Shown one piece after another: positions 27,936 through 36,463 of a stretch of DNA of 64,000 nt. Origin of the DNA: Arsenicicoccus sp. oral taxon 190 (lineage in GTDB: Bacteria > Actinomycetota > Actinomycetes > Actinomycetales > Dermatophilaceae); NCBI RefSeq assembly GCF_001189535.1, contig NZ_CP012070.1:2418001-2482000 (forward strand), given 5' to 3'. The first letter of the stretch is position 1. Each line of letters starts with the position of its first letter. A model generated the notes under the pieces. That model saw only the letters and a program-made list of their open reading frames with translations, did no database searches and was not told where the DNA came from. Both the position numbers and the translations under genes were made by a program.

Positions 27936-28574
27936 TCACAGCCCCAGCGAGGTCCTGCGGAAGGCCTCCTCGGCCTGCGGCGAGCCCTCGACCCGCACGT
28001 CGGCCGCCTCCGTGCGCCCGGACAGGTAGAGCAGCAGCTCGCCGGGGCGCCCCGTGAGCAGCACCCCCCCGTCGGCGCCCGCCTTGCGCAGCACCTGCTC
28101 GCCGTGCCCCGGGGCGTCGACGGTCACCCCGACGCGGCAGCGGCGCAGCAGCAGCCGGCCCATGGTGGCGACGAGCCGCCACAGCGCACTCTCCAGCTCG
28201 GGCGTCATCGGCACGTGCGCCGGCGGCTGCTGGGCGCGCAGCACGTCCTCGTGGTGCAGGTAGAACTCCGCCAGGTTGACCCGGGCGTCCACGGCCGGGA
28301 TCCGGGTGAGCGCGTATGCCGGGGGGCCGAACCGCACCAGGTCGACGAGCTCGGGCCAGGGGCGGGCGGCATACGACTGCTGCACCCGCTCGGTGTAGCC
28401 GGCCAGCGGCTTGACCATGATGCCGGCGGCGGCGTCGGGACGGCGGTCGCGCGTGGCGAGGTGGGCGGCGAGGTCGCGCGTCGTCCATCCCTCGGCGAGG
28501 GTGGGGGCGTCGGGGCCGACCCGGTCGAAGAGGTCGGACAGGGCCTGGCGCTGGGCGTGGGCGAGCGAGGTCAT
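27936..28574 (-). CDS. TIGR03085-like metal-binding protein (DinB/maleylpyruvate isomerase fold)
   Basis: A 212-residue protein with the DinB-like helical pattern: WTTRDLAAHLATRDRRPD near residues 30-47 and VNLAEFYLHHEDVLRAQ near 98-114, supplying the His metal ligands. TIGR03085 proteins are found widely in actinobacteria near hisF/hisI; the reaction is unknown, and a thiol-dependent isomerase role is only by analogy. ATG 28574 chosen; a CAGGAT box lies 6 bases before it. It converges with hisF, 37 bases apart. Confidence 0.75.
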   Translation of the reverse strand: MTSLAHAQRQALSDLFDRVGPDAPTLAEGWTTRDLAAHLATRDRRPDAAAGIMVKPLAGYTERVQQSYAARPWPELVDLVRFGPPAYALTRIPAVDARVNLAEFYLHHEDVLRAQQPPAHVPMTPELESALWRLVATMGRLLLRRCRVGVTVDAPGHGEQVLRKAGADGGVLLTGRPGELLLYLSGRTEAADVRVEGSPQAEEAFRRTSLGL

Positions 28575-28634
28575 GAGCCCATCCTGGCACCCGAAGCGTT
28601 CGCCGGGGCGGGTGAGGTGTGCTGCACTCGATCC

Positions 28635-29171
28635 ATGCGTGCCCTCACCGAGCCGGAGATCCGTGCGGCCTTCGTCAATGCCTCTCGCCGGGAGGCCGCG
28701 CAGGCGGTGCTGCCGGACCTGGACGCGATGGAGTGGTCGGCCCTCGAGGTGCTCGGGTGGCGCGACCCGAAGCGGCCGCTGCTCGCCTACGTCGTGCTCG
28801 TGGGCGACGTCGGCGACGAGGACGACGAGGGGGCGGCCCGGGCGGTCCTGCTGCGCCCCGCCGCGGAGTCCGCCGGCGCGCCCCGGCGCCGCAAGGTCTG
28901 CTCCTGGTGCCAGGACATCACCGAGACCGAGGACGTGACCATGTATGTCGCCCGCCGCGCCGGCGCCGCAGGCCGCGCGGGCAGCACCGTCGGGACGCTG
29001 ATCTGCACCGACTTCTCGTGCTCGCGCAACGTGCGCCGCGCGCCCACCCCGATGGAGGTGGGCGCGGCGTCGGCGCAGGACCGGGCCTGGTGGACCCAGC
29101 AGCGGGTCGACGAGCTGCGGCTGCGTTCCCTGGCCTTCCTCGGGCACGTGCTGGCGGGGGACGAGGGCTGA
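28635..29171 (+). CDS. FBP-type treble-clef zinc-finger protein
   Basis: A 178-residue protein. The second half has the CSWC (about residue 84) and CTDFSC (about 118-123) pairs of the treble-clef zinc finger found at the C-terminus of elongation-factor-G-binding proteins (FBP), with the RNVRRAP segment after it. FBP proteins bind EF-G and relieve fusidic acid inhibition; whether this one does is not shown. Divergent from the TIGR03085-like gene; typical neighbour of hisI in this order. Confidence 0.75.
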   Translation: MRALTEPEIRAAFVNASRREAAQAVLPDLDAMEWSALEVLGWRDPKRPLLAYVVLVGDVGDEDDEGAARAVLLRPAAESAGAPRRRKVCSWCQDITETEDVTMYVARRAGAAGRAGSTVGTLICTDFSCSRNVRRAPTPMEVGAASAQDRAWWTQQRVDELRLRSLAFLGHVLAGDEG

Positions 29172-29218
29172 TCCGAGCACGCCTGAGACGGCGGGACCCA
29201 GCACCCCGGTGGCCTTGG

Positions 29219-29224
29219 CACAAT
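29219..29224 (+). promoter_or_regulatory. Candidate -10 box of hisI
   Basis: CACAAT, then 6 bases, then the hisI GTG at 29231. It departs from TANNNT at the first base, and the same CACAATGACC string recurs at 31789 before another gene. Confidence 0.4.
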
Positions 29225-29230
29225 GACCCG

Positions 29231-29611
29231 GTGACCCCCGACGACGGCATACGGCCTCCCGCCCTGGACCCGAGCATCGCGAGCCGCCTCAAGCGCGACG
29301 ACCACGGACTGGTCGCGGCGGTGGTGCAGCAGCACGACACCGGCGATGTGCTCATGGTCGGTTGGATGGACGACGAGGCGCTGCGTCGGACCCTCACCGA
29401 GGGGCGGGTGACGTTCTGGAGCCGCAGCCGGCAGGAGTACTGGCGCAAGGGCGACACCTCCGGCCACGCGCAGTGGGTCAAGGGCGTCGCGATCGACTGC
29501 GACGGCGATGCCCTGCTGGTGCGCGTCGACCAGGTCGGCGCGGCCTGCCACACCGGGGAGCGCACCTGCTTCTTCACGGACCTGGCTGCGGTAGAAGGGA
29601 GCCCGCAGTGA
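29231..29611 (+). CDS. hisI: Phosphoribosyl-AMP cyclohydrolase
   Basis: A 126-residue zinc enzyme opening the adenine ring of phosphoribosyl-AMP, step 3 of histidine synthesis. VLMVGWMDDEALRRTL, TFWSRSRQEYWRKGDTSGH and the metal-binding DCDGDALLVRVDQ and ACHTG segments are all present. HisE is a separate gene (18278-18541), as usual here. The stop overlaps the trpE start by four bases (GTGA), linking His and Trp synthesis in one transcript. Confidence 0.96.
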   Translation: MTPDDGIRPPALDPSIASRLKRDDHGLVAAVVQQHDTGDVLMVGWMDDEALRRTLTEGRVTFWSRSRQEYWRKGDTSGHAQWVKGVAIDCDGDALLVRVDQVGAACHTGERTCFFTDLAAVEGSPQ

Positions 29612-31143
29612 GCGAGCACATCCCCGAGCTGGGCTTCGGGGTCACCTGGCCCGGCCTGGACACCTTCCGCGAGCTCGCCAGGGACCGGCGGGTCATCCCG
29701 GTCGTGCGGCGGCTGCTGGCGGACGCCGAGACCCCTGTCTCGGTCTACCGCAAGCTCGCCCAGGACCGCCCCGGGACCTTCCTCTTCGAGTCCGCCGAGC
29801 ACGGCGGCGTGTGGTCGCGCTACTCGATCGTCGGCGCCCGCAGCCTCGCCACCCTCACCGAGCGCGACGGCGAGGCCACCTGGCTCGGCGAGGCGCCCGC
29901 CGGGATCCCCACGGCCGGCAACCCGGTCGAGGTGCTGCGCGACACCGTCGCCGCGCTCGGCACCACCGCGATCGAGGGCCTGCCGCCGCTGACCGGCGGC
30001 ATGGTCGGCTTCGTCGGCTACGACGCGGTCCGGCGCTGGGAGCGGGTCCCCGACCACGCCGAGGACCTGCTGCAGCTGCCCGAGCTCGCGATGATGCTCG
30101 CCACCGACCTGGCGGTCATCGACCACGCCGACGGCTCGATCCTGCTGGTCGCCAACGCCATCAACATCGACGACACCGACGAGCGGGTCGACGAGGCGCA
30201 CGCCGATGCCGTCGCCCGCCTTGACCAGATGGTGCGCGACCTCGGCGCCCCTGCCCCCTCCACCGTCGCCGTGGTCGAGCCGCGGACGCCGGAGGCCACC
30301 AGCACCATGACCCCCGAGGACTTCCGGGCCATGGTCGAGGAGGGCAAGGAGGCGATCCGCGCCGGCGAGGTCTTCCAGGTCGTGCTGGCGCAGCGCTGGA
30401 GCGTGCCCTGCCCCGCCGACGCCCTCGACGTCTACCGCGTGCTGCGGGCCTCCAACCCCAGCCCCTACATGTACCTCCTGCGCTGCCCCGACCCCGACGG
30501 CGGCAGCTACGACATCGTCGGGTCCAGCCCGGAGGCGCTGGTCAAGGTCACGGGCCGCCGCGTCATCACCCACCCCATCGCCGGGTCCCGGCCCCGCGGC
30601 GCCACCCCCGAGGAGGACGTCGCCCTCGAGAAGGACCTGCTCGCCGACCCCAAGGAACGCTCCGAGCACGTCATGCTCGTCGACCTGTCCCGCAACGACC
30701 TGCAGCGCGTCTGCGACGCCGGGACCGTCGACACGGTGGAGTTCATGACGATCCGGCGATACAGCCACATCATGCACATCGAGAGCACCGTGGTGGGTCA
30801 CCTCCGCGACGGTCGGAGCGCGTATGACGTGCTCGCCGCCACCTTCCCCGCCGGGACGCTGTCGGGCGCCCCGAAGCCTCGCGCGCTGTCGCTGATCGAC
30901 GAGCTCGAGCCCAGCCGCCGCGGCCTCTACGGCGGTGTCGTGGGCTACCTCGACTTCCACGGCGACCTCGACATGGCCATCGCGATCCGGACCGCCCTGA
31001 TCCGCGACGGCGTCGCCCACGTGCAGGCCGGCGGCGGGATCGTCGCCGACTCCGTGCCCGAGCTGGAGCTGCAGGAGTCGCGCAACAAGGCGGCCGCCGC
31101 GCTGCGGGCCGTCGCCGCCGCGAGCGGGCTGCGGGCGCCGTGA
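29608..31143 (+). CDS. trpE: Anthranilate synthase component I
   Basis: A 511-residue chorismate-using enzyme making anthranilate with the TrpG glutaminase (not in the window). The N-terminal regulatory site is at FLFESAEHGGVWSRYS (about residues 53-68) and NPSPYMYLL in the middle; the C-terminal chorismate-binding domain has IAGSRPRG, DLSRNDLQRV, FPAGTLSGAPKPRA and YGGVVGYLD. Tryptophan feedback control is expected from the N-terminal motif. Starts in the hisI stop and ends in the start of the next gene. Confidence 0.97.
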   Translation: MSEHIPELGFGVTWPGLDTFRELARDRRVIPVVRRLLADAETPVSVYRKLAQDRPGTFLFESAEHGGVWSRYSIVGARSLATLTERDGEATWLGEAPAGIPTAGNPVEVLRDTVAALGTTAIEGLPPLTGGMVGFVGYDAVRRWERVPDHAEDLLQLPELAMMLATDLAVIDHADGSILLVANAINIDDTDERVDEAHADAVARLDQMVRDLGAPAPSTVAVVEPRTPEATSTMTPEDFRAMVEEGKEAIRAGEVFQVVLAQRWSVPCPADALDVYRVLRASNPSPYMYLLRCPDPDGGSYDIVGSSPEALVKVTGRRVITHPIAGSRPRGATPEEDVALEKDLLADPKERSEHVMLVDLSRNDLQRVCDAGTVDTVEFMTIRRYSHIMHIESTVVGHLRDGRSAYDVLAATFPAGTLSGAPKPRALSLIDELEPSRRGLYGGVVGYLDFHGDLDMAIAIRTALIRDGVAHVQAGGGIVADSVPELELQESRNKAAAALRAVAAASGLRAP

Positions 31144-31775
31144 GCGGGCGACCCCGGGAGGCGGCGGGCGCCCCCGCCGCAGGCGGGCGGCATACGGCCC
31201 GGGTGGTGCTGCTGCCGGCGCTCCTCGGCGCCGGTGCCGTCCTCGGCCTCGTCACCCAGGCCTGGGCCACGGGCCGGTCGCCCGACGCGCTCGTCCCCGG
31301 CTCGGCCATGTCGGCCACCGGCTCGACCCTCGTCCCGCTCGCGGGTGCCCTCACCCTCGTGGCCGCCGCCGCCGCGATCGTCGCCGTGACCGGAGGGCGG
31401 GTGGTGAGGTTCGTGGCCGCAGCCGTCCTGCTGCTCGCGGGGCTCGGGTGCGCCGCGGCAGTGGGGTGGTTCCTCGCGGACCCGGCCACCCCGCTCGCCG
31501 ACGACCTCGCCGCCCGGTCCGGGCGCAGCTCGCCGCCCACCGTCACCGCCACGGCGACCTGGGCCGCCTGGGCGGCGCTCGCCGCGAGCCTCGCGCCGGT
31601 CGCCGCGGGCGTCCTGGCACTGCGCCACGCCGGGGAGACGCGCGGGCTGTCCCCGAGGTACGACGCCCCCGTGAGCGACCCGACAGCGCGGGAGACACCA
31701 CGCCGGGAGTCCCTGTGGGATCGTGTCAGCAACGAGCAGGCGGACGACGAGGAGCCCCCGCGCGGTGCCCGCTGA
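31140..31775 (+). CDS. Trp biosynthesis-associated membrane protein (TIGR02234-like)
   Basis: A 211-residue protein with four hydrophobic segments (about residues 22-42, 60-82, 86-106, 138-160) and an acidic cytoplasmic tail. Members of this family sit next to trpE in actinobacteria; function unknown. GTG overlaps the trpE stop by four bases, so it is probably made together with TrpE. Confidence 0.8.
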   Translation: MSGRPREAAGAPAAGGRHTARVVLLPALLGAGAVLGLVTQAWATGRSPDALVPGSAMSATGSTLVPLAGALTLVAAAAAIVAVTGGRVVRFVAAAVLLLAGLGCAAAVGWFLADPATPLADDLAARSGRSSPPTVTATATWAAWAALAASLAPVAAGVLALRHAGETRGLSPRYDAPVSDPTARETPRRESLWDRVSNEQADDEEPPRGAR

Positions 31776-31788
31776 CACCCTGACCTGA

Positions 31789-31794
31789 CACAAT
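31789..31794 (+). promoter_or_regulatory. Candidate -10 box before the HGxxPAAW-like gene
   Basis: CACAAT, 35 bases upstream of ATG 31829, which has its own AGGAG site (31819-31823). Confidence 0.35.
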
Positions 31795-31828
31795 GACCGC
31801 AAGCACGTCCGCCCGACCAGGAGCCACC

Positions 31829-32098
31829 ATGGAAGACCGCCCCCAGTCCGCCCCCTCGGCCAACGAGCGCGCCACCCACGACGCCCACGGCCAGTCGATC
31901 GCCGCGTGGGCAACCGTGGGAGTCCTGCTGCTCGGGTCGCTCGTGCTCTCGGTGGCCGTCATCTTCGCCCACTGGGTGTGGATCGCCGTCGGCGCGCTGA
32001 TCGTCCTCGCCGGCCCGGTCGTCGGGATCGCGCTGAGCCGCGCGGGCTACGGCGCCGGCGGCGCCAAGGACAGCTTCACCAACAGCCCCCACCGCTGA
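31829..32098 (+). CDS. HGxxPAAW-like small membrane protein
   Basis: An 89-residue protein with two transmembrane segments (about residues 23-45 and 47-66) preceded by HGQSIAAW, a variant of the HGxxPAAW signature of a small actinobacterial family of unknown function usually beside trp genes. ATG 31829 is preferred because AGGAG lies five bases upstream; an ATG at 31793 in the same frame would overlap the promoter box. Confidence 0.75.
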   Translation: MEDRPQSAPSANERATHDAHGQSIAAWATVGVLLLGSLVLSVAVIFAHWVWIAVGALIVLAGPVVGIALSRAGYGAGGAKDSFTNSPHR

Positions 32099-32134
32099 GC
32101 GCCGCGCCGACGCCAACGACGCCGAGCCGGACAC

Positions 32135-32176
32135 GCGCCGAGGCCCGCCACCGACGACGGTGGCGGGCCTCCGCGC
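32135..32176. terminator. Strong hairpin between convergent genes
   Basis: A perfect 13-bp stem (32140-32152 with 32159-32171, 6-base loop) extended by four more pairs after one mismatch (32135-32138 with 32173-32176). It lies midway between two convergent genes and can serve both strands; there is no T tract. Confidence 0.7.
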
Positions 32177-32192
32177 TGGGCCGGACTCCCGG

Positions 32193-32834
32193 TCACTTGC
32201 TGGACAGGCCGTCCATGATGCACTTCTGCATCTGCTCGGGGTTGTTCTGGTACTGGTTGGAGCAGCGCTCGAAGAGCGGCCCGTTGGCGCTCGCGAAGGC
32301 CAGCAGGGCGACCGACAGCAGCGCCCCGATGATGCCGAGCACCAGGCCGGAGATCGCCAGGCCGCGGCCGCCCACGAGCCCGCGCTTGGCCTGCCGCATC
32401 CCGAGGACGCCGAGGACGATCGCGACGATGCCCGCGATCAGGCCCGGCCAGCCGCCGCAGCAGACCAGCGGGATCGACAGGATGCCGAGGACCAGCGAGA
32501 TGATCCCGAGGGTGTTGGTCTTGCGCGGCTGCGGCGCGTAGCCCTGACCGTAGGGCTCGGTGCCGTAGGGCGGCTGGCCGCCACCCTGCGCCGGGCCCGG
32601 GTACTGCTGCTGGCCGTAGGGCTGCTGGGCGTAGGGCTGGTCCTGCTGACCGCCGGGCTGCTGGGCATACGGCTGGTCCTGCTGGCCGCCGGGCTGCTGG
32701 CCGTACGGCTGGCCCTGCCCCTGCTGGCCGTAGGGCTGACCGGCGGGCTGGCCGCCGTAGCTGCTCGAGCCGGACCCCGAGGCCCCGGGCTGCTCGGGCT
32801 CGCCGGGATAGGGATTCTGCGGACGGTCGGTCAT
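32193..32834 (-). CDS. DUF4190 domain-containing membrane protein
   Basis: A 213-residue protein. The first ~100 residues are a Gly/Gln/Pro/Tyr-rich cytoplasmic tail with a 36-base repeat (GQQDQPYAQQPG units). Two hydrophobic segments with LGIISLVLGILSIPLVCCGG and GLAISGLVLGIIGALLSVAL match DUF4190, followed by a short domain with two Cys. Function unknown. RBS GGGGAG precedes the ATG; a TAGCGT box on the minus strand lies at 32889-32894. Confidence 0.8.
   Translation of the reverse strand: MTDRPQNPYPGEPEQPGASGSGSSSYGGQPAGQPYGQQGQGQPYGQQPGGQQDQPYAQQPGGQQDQPYAQQPYGQQQYPGPAQGGGQPPYGTEPYGQGYAPQPRKTNTLGIISLVLGILSIPLVCCGGWPGLIAGIVAIVLGVLGMRQAKRGLVGGRGLAISGLVLGIIGALLSVALLAFASANGPLFERCSNQYQNNPEQMQKCIMDGLSSK
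32619..32690 (-). repeat. 36-bp tandem repeat, 2 copies, in the DUF4190 gene
   Basis: Two 36-base copies (32619-32654, 32655-32690) differ at only a few positions and encode the GQQDQPYAQQPG unit. Confidence 0.85.
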
Positions 32835-32953
32835 GCAAATGCTCCCCTCATGCGTTCGTCGTGGCCGCGCGGTCGCGGCTCACGCGCCACGCTAGCGGGG
32901 CCACCTCGCCTCCCGGGTGCTCGTCGCTGCGGGGGACCGGCGTGTCGTGCGCC

Positions 32954-32959
32954 TATCGT
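32954..32959 (+). promoter_or_regulatory. -10 box of a leaderless promoter for the DUF2752 gene
   Basis: TATCGT, then 6 bases, then GTG 32966. Confidence 0.5.
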
Positions 32960-32965
32960 GGCTGC

Positions 32966-33412
32966 GTGACCACGTCGCCGCGCCTCGTGAGCCGGGCCTC
33001 GGCCGCCCTCCCGGCCTCGCTGCTGGGTGCCCAGGTCGTGGCGCTGGCGGCGCTGCGGCTGCGCGACCCGCACGTCCCGGGCAGCTGGGGAGGCTGCCCC
33101 TTCCTGGCGCTGACCGGCCTGCCGTGCCCCTTCTGCGGCGGGCTGCGCGCCCTCAACGACCTCACCCGGGCGGACCTGGCCGGAGCCGTGTCGTCCAACG
33201 CGGTCATGGTGCTCGCGACGGTCCTCGCGCTCGTCGCGACGGTGGCGTGGACCGCGGCGGCCTGGCGGGCCGCACGTCGGGGCGAGCCGGACCCGGTCGC
33301 CATACGGCTGGAGCAGGCACCCGTCGGGCGATGGGTGGCCGCGGCGCTGCTGCTGTGGTGCGCCTTCGGGGTGCTGCGGTGGTGGGGCCCGCTCGCGTGG
33401 CTGCAGCCGTAG
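32966..33412 (+). CDS. DUF2752 domain-containing membrane protein
   Basis: A 148-residue protein with three hydrophobic segments and the DUF2752 core CPFLALTGLPCPFCGGLRAL (about residues 44-63), whose Cys-Pro and CxxC residues resemble a redox or metal site. Function unknown; a frequent neighbour of trp genes in Micrococcales. A longer frame (from 32861) exists, but GTG 32966 is preferred on family alignment and promoter spacing. Confidence 0.75.
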   Translation: MTTSPRLVSRASAALPASLLGAQVVALAALRLRDPHVPGSWGGCPFLALTGLPCPFCGGLRALNDLTRADLAGAVSSNAVMVLATVLALVATVAWTAAAWRAARRGEPDPVAIRLEQAPVGRWVAAALLLWCAFGVLRWWGPLAWLQP

Positions 33413-33531
33413 CCTCACCCCCGTGCCGCACCCGTCTGCCGCACCACGTGGCGCACCCAGCTGCCGCCCGCGCGCGTGCCCGAAAGGTAGGACACCCGCC
33501 GCCGGATTCGGACCAGGCGGGCCCGCGTGAC

Positions 33532-33537
33532 TAGCCT
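33532..33537 (+). promoter_or_regulatory. -10 box of a leaderless trpC promoter
   Basis: TAGCCT, then 6 bases, then the trpC GTG at 33544; a weak TTCGGA lies at 33507-33512. This would drive the trpC-trpB-trpA-lgt run separately from trpE. Confidence 0.55.
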
Positions 33538-33543
33538 GAGGCC

Positions 33544-34356
33544 GTGCCCTCCGTACTAGACGACATCATCGCCGGCGTCCGCGAGGACCTCGCGCGTCGC
33601 CAGCAGCAGACGTCGCTGGACGACCTCAAGGCGCAGGCGGCCCGCCGCGCGCCGGCCCGGGACGCCCGTGCCGTGCTCGCCGCGGGACGCACCGCGGGCA
33701 TCCGGGTCATCGCCGAGGTGAAGCGGTCCAGCCCCAGCAAGGGCGCCCTGGCGCTCATCGCCGACCCCGCGGGGCTCGCCGCCGACTACGAGGCCGGGGG
33801 AGCGAGCGTCATCTCGGTGCTCACCGAGGAGCGCAGGTTCGGCGGCAGCCTCGCCGACCTCGAGGCGGTGCGGGCGCGGGTCGAGGTGCCGGTGCTGCGC
33901 AAGGACTTCATGGTCGAGCCCTACCAGCTGTGGGAGGCGCGCGCCCACGGCGCCGACGTCATCCTGCTCATCGTCGCCGCTCTCGAGCAGCCGGTGCTCG
34001 TGTCGCTGCGCGAGCGCGCCGAGTCCCTCGGCATGACCGCGCTGGTCGAGGTGCACGACGAGGAGGAGGCCCGCCGTGCCCTGGACGCCGGCGCCACCGT
34101 CATCGGCGTCAACAACCGCAACCTGAAGACCCTCGAGGTCGACCGGTCCACGTTCGCCCGGGTCGCGGCCCAGCTGCCGACCACGGTCGTGCGGGTCGCC
34201 GAGTCCGGGGTCCGGGGCGCCCACGACGTGCTCGACTTCTCCCGCGCCGGCGCCGACGCGGTGCTCGTCGGCGAGTCGCTGGTCACCGGCGGCACCCCCC
34301 GGGAGACCGTCGCCACCCTGATCGCCGCCGGGGCCCACCCGGCCCTGCGCCACTGA
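33544..34356 (+). CDS. trpC: Indole-3-glycerol phosphate synthase
   Basis: A 270-residue TIM barrel closing the indole ring. The signature IAEVKRSSPSKG (catalytic Lys, about residue 58), VLRKDFMVEPYQ (Lys about 120), and GVNNRNLKTLEVD are present. It is not fused to TrpF. Good family length with GTG 33544. The gap to trpB is 20 bases. Confidence 0.97.
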   Translation: MPSVLDDIIAGVREDLARRQQQTSLDDLKAQAARRAPARDARAVLAAGRTAGIRVIAEVKRSSPSKGALALIADPAGLAADYEAGGASVISVLTEERRFGGSLADLEAVRARVEVPVLRKDFMVEPYQLWEARAHGADVILLIVAALEQPVLVSLRERAESLGMTALVEVHDEEEARRALDAGATVIGVNNRNLKTLEVDRSTFARVAAQLPTTVVRVAESGVRGAHDVLDFSRAGADAVLVGESLVTGGTPRETVATLIAAGAHPALRH

Positions 34357-34376
34357 TCGACCGCAGAGAGGTCCGT

Positions 34377-35672
34377 ATGCCGAACCCCAGCCACCGCTCC
34401 CCGAGCGACGCCCAACCCGGGGACCCCGTCGGGCGCTTCGGCGACTTCGGCGGCCGCTACGTCCCCGAGGCCCTGATCGCGGCCCTGGAGGAGCTCGACG
34501 AGCAGCGCCAGAAGGCATGGGCCGACCCGGAGTTCGTCGCCGAGCTGGACCGGCTCCACCGCACCTACACCGGTCGCCCGTCGATCATCACCGAGGTGCC
34601 GCGGTTCGCGGAGCACTGCGGTGGCGCCCGGGTCCTCCTCAAGCGCGAGGACCTCAACCACACCGGCTCGCACAAGATCAACAACGTCCTCGGCCAGGCG
34701 CTGCTCGCGCGCCGCATGGGCAAGACCCGGGTGATCGCCGAGACCGGCGCGGGGCAGCACGGCGTGGCGACGGCCACGGCGGCCGCCCTCATGGGGCTGG
34801 AGTGCGTGGTCTACATGGGGGAGCGGGACACCGAGCGGCAGGCCCTCAACGTCGCGCGGATGCGGCTGCTCGGGGCCAGGGTGGTGCCCGTGCGCCACGG
34901 CTCGCGCACCCTCAAGGACGCCGTCAACGAGGCCTTCCGGGACTGGGTGGCCAACGTCGAGCACACCCACTACGTCCTCGGGACCGTCACCGGCCCCCAC
35001 CCCTTCCCGGAGATGGTGCGCGACTTCCACGCGATCATCGGCGAGGAGGCGCGGGGCCAGGTGCTCGAGCTGACCGGCCGGCTGCCCGACGTCGTGTGCG
35101 CCTGCGTCGGCGGCGGCTCCAACGCCATGGGCATCTTCCACGCCTTCGTGGGGGACGAGCAGGTCCGGCTCGTCGGCCTGGAGGGCGGCGGCGAGGGCGT
35201 CGCGTCCGGCCGCCACGCGTCCCGCTTCTCCACCGGCACGCCGGGCGTGCTGCACGGCGCCTTCACCTACCTGCTGCAGGACGACGAGGGCCAGACCATC
35301 GAGTCCCACTCGGTCTCGGCCGGGCTGGACTACCCCAGCGTCGGACCCGAGCACGCGGCGCTGCACGCCTCCGGCCGGGCGGAGTACCACCCCGTCACCG
35401 ACGACGAGGCGATGGAGGCCTTCCAGCTCCTCACCCGCACCGAGGGGATCCTGCCCGCCATCGAGTCCAGCCACGCGCTCGCCGGCGCCATGAGGCTCGG
35501 CCGCGAGCTCGGGCCCGACGCGCTGATCCTGGTGAGCCTGTCCGGCCGCGGCGACAAGGACGTGGACACGGCGGCCCGGTGGTTCGGCCTGATGGACGGC
35601 GAGGACTTCGCCCGGGCCGAGCAGATCAAGGCCGCCGAGCCGGTGCAGGACAACGAGGGGCAGGGACAGTGA
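34377..35672 (+). CDS. trpB: Tryptophan synthase beta chain
   Basis: A 431-residue PLP enzyme joining indole and serine. PLP lysine is about residue 100 in NHTGSHKINN; GAGQHGVATATAAALMGLECVVYMG-type residues follow, and CVGGGSNAMG is the phosphate loop. TrpB1 type, with the Glu of ETGAGQH. AGAGAGG lies before the ATG. Stop overlaps trpA by four bases (GTGA), fitting the alpha2beta2 complex. Confidence 0.98.
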   Translation: MPNPSHRSPSDAQPGDPVGRFGDFGGRYVPEALIAALEELDEQRQKAWADPEFVAELDRLHRTYTGRPSIITEVPRFAEHCGGARVLLKREDLNHTGSHKINNVLGQALLARRMGKTRVIAETGAGQHGVATATAAALMGLECVVYMGERDTERQALNVARMRLLGARVVPVRHGSRTLKDAVNEAFRDWVANVEHTHYVLGTVTGPHPFPEMVRDFHAIIGEEARGQVLELTGRLPDVVCACVGGGSNAMGIFHAFVGDEQVRLVGLEGGGEGVASGRHASRFSTGTPGVLHGAFTYLLQDDEGQTIESHSVSAGLDYPSVGPEHAALHASGRAEYHPVTDDEAMEAFQLLTRTEGILPAIESSHALAGAMRLGRELGPDALILVSLSGRGDKDVDTAARWFGLMDGEDFARAEQIKAAEPVQDNEGQGQ

Positions 35673-36463
35673 GCGGCATCTCCCGCGTCAGCGACGTGCT
35701 CAAGCGGTGCCGCGACGAGCACCGGGCCGCGCTGGTCGGCTACCTGCCCGTCGGCTACCCCGACGCCGACCGCTCGATCGCGGCCATGGTCGCGATGGTC
35801 GAGGCCGGCGTCGACGTCGTCGAGGTCGGCATCCCCTACAGCGACCCCGTGATGGACGGCCCGGTCATCCAGGACGCCGCGGTGCAGGCCCTCTCCGGCG
35901 GGGTGCGCCTCGCCGACGCCTTCCGCGCCGTGCGGGCGATCACCGACGCCGGCGGCGCCGCGGTCTGCATGACCTACTACAACCCGGTGCTGCGCTACGG
36001 CGTGGACCGCTTCGCCGGGGAGCTGGCCGCGGCGGGCGGGTCCGGGCTGATCACCCCCGACCTGATCCCCGACGAGGCCGGCGACTGGCTCGCCGCGGCC
36101 GATCGCCACGACCTCGACCCGATCTTCCTGGTGGCACCCTCGTCCACCACCGAGCGGCTGGCGCGCACCGCGGCCGCCTGCCGCGGCTTCGTCTACGTCA
36201 CCGCGCTGATGGGGGTCACCGGCGCCCGCGCCGCGGTCGGCCCCGAGGCGGCCGCGCTGATCGCCCGCGCCCGCGCCGTCACCGACACCCCGCTGTGCGT
36301 GGGGCTCGGGGTCTCGACCCGGGAGCAGGCGGCCCAGGTCGCGGCATACGCCGACGGGGTCATCGTGGGGTCGGCCCTCGTCCGCGCGCTGGGGGACGGC
36401 ATACCGGCCCTGCAGGGGGTCGTGCGAGAGCTTGCCGCCGGCGTGCGGGAGGGACACCGATGA
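35669..36463 (+). CDS. trpA: Tryptophan synthase alpha chain
   Basis: A 264-residue TIM barrel releasing indole from indole glycerol phosphate. Catalytic Glu is about residue 52 (VEVGIPYSDP) and Asp about 63 (VMDGPVIQ). The GTG overlaps the trpB stop, and the stop overlaps the ATG of the MauE-like gene. Confidence 0.97.
   Translation: MSGISRVSDVLKRCRDEHRAALVGYLPVGYPDADRSIAAMVAMVEAGVDVVEVGIPYSDPVMDGPVIQDAAVQALSGGVRLADAFRAVRAITDAGGAAVCMTYYNPVLRYGVDRFAGELAAAGGSGLITPDLIPDEAGDWLAAADRHDLDPIFLVAPSSTTERLARTAAACRGFVYVTALMGVTGARAAVGPEAAALIARARAVTDTPLCVGLGVSTREQAAQVAAYADGVIVGSALVRALGDGIPALQGVVRELAAGVREGHR

Noticed and set aside
29172..29230. trp or his attenuator/leader peptide before hisI-trpE
   Set aside because: The 59-base gap has no run of Trp or His codons and no terminator/antiterminator pair.
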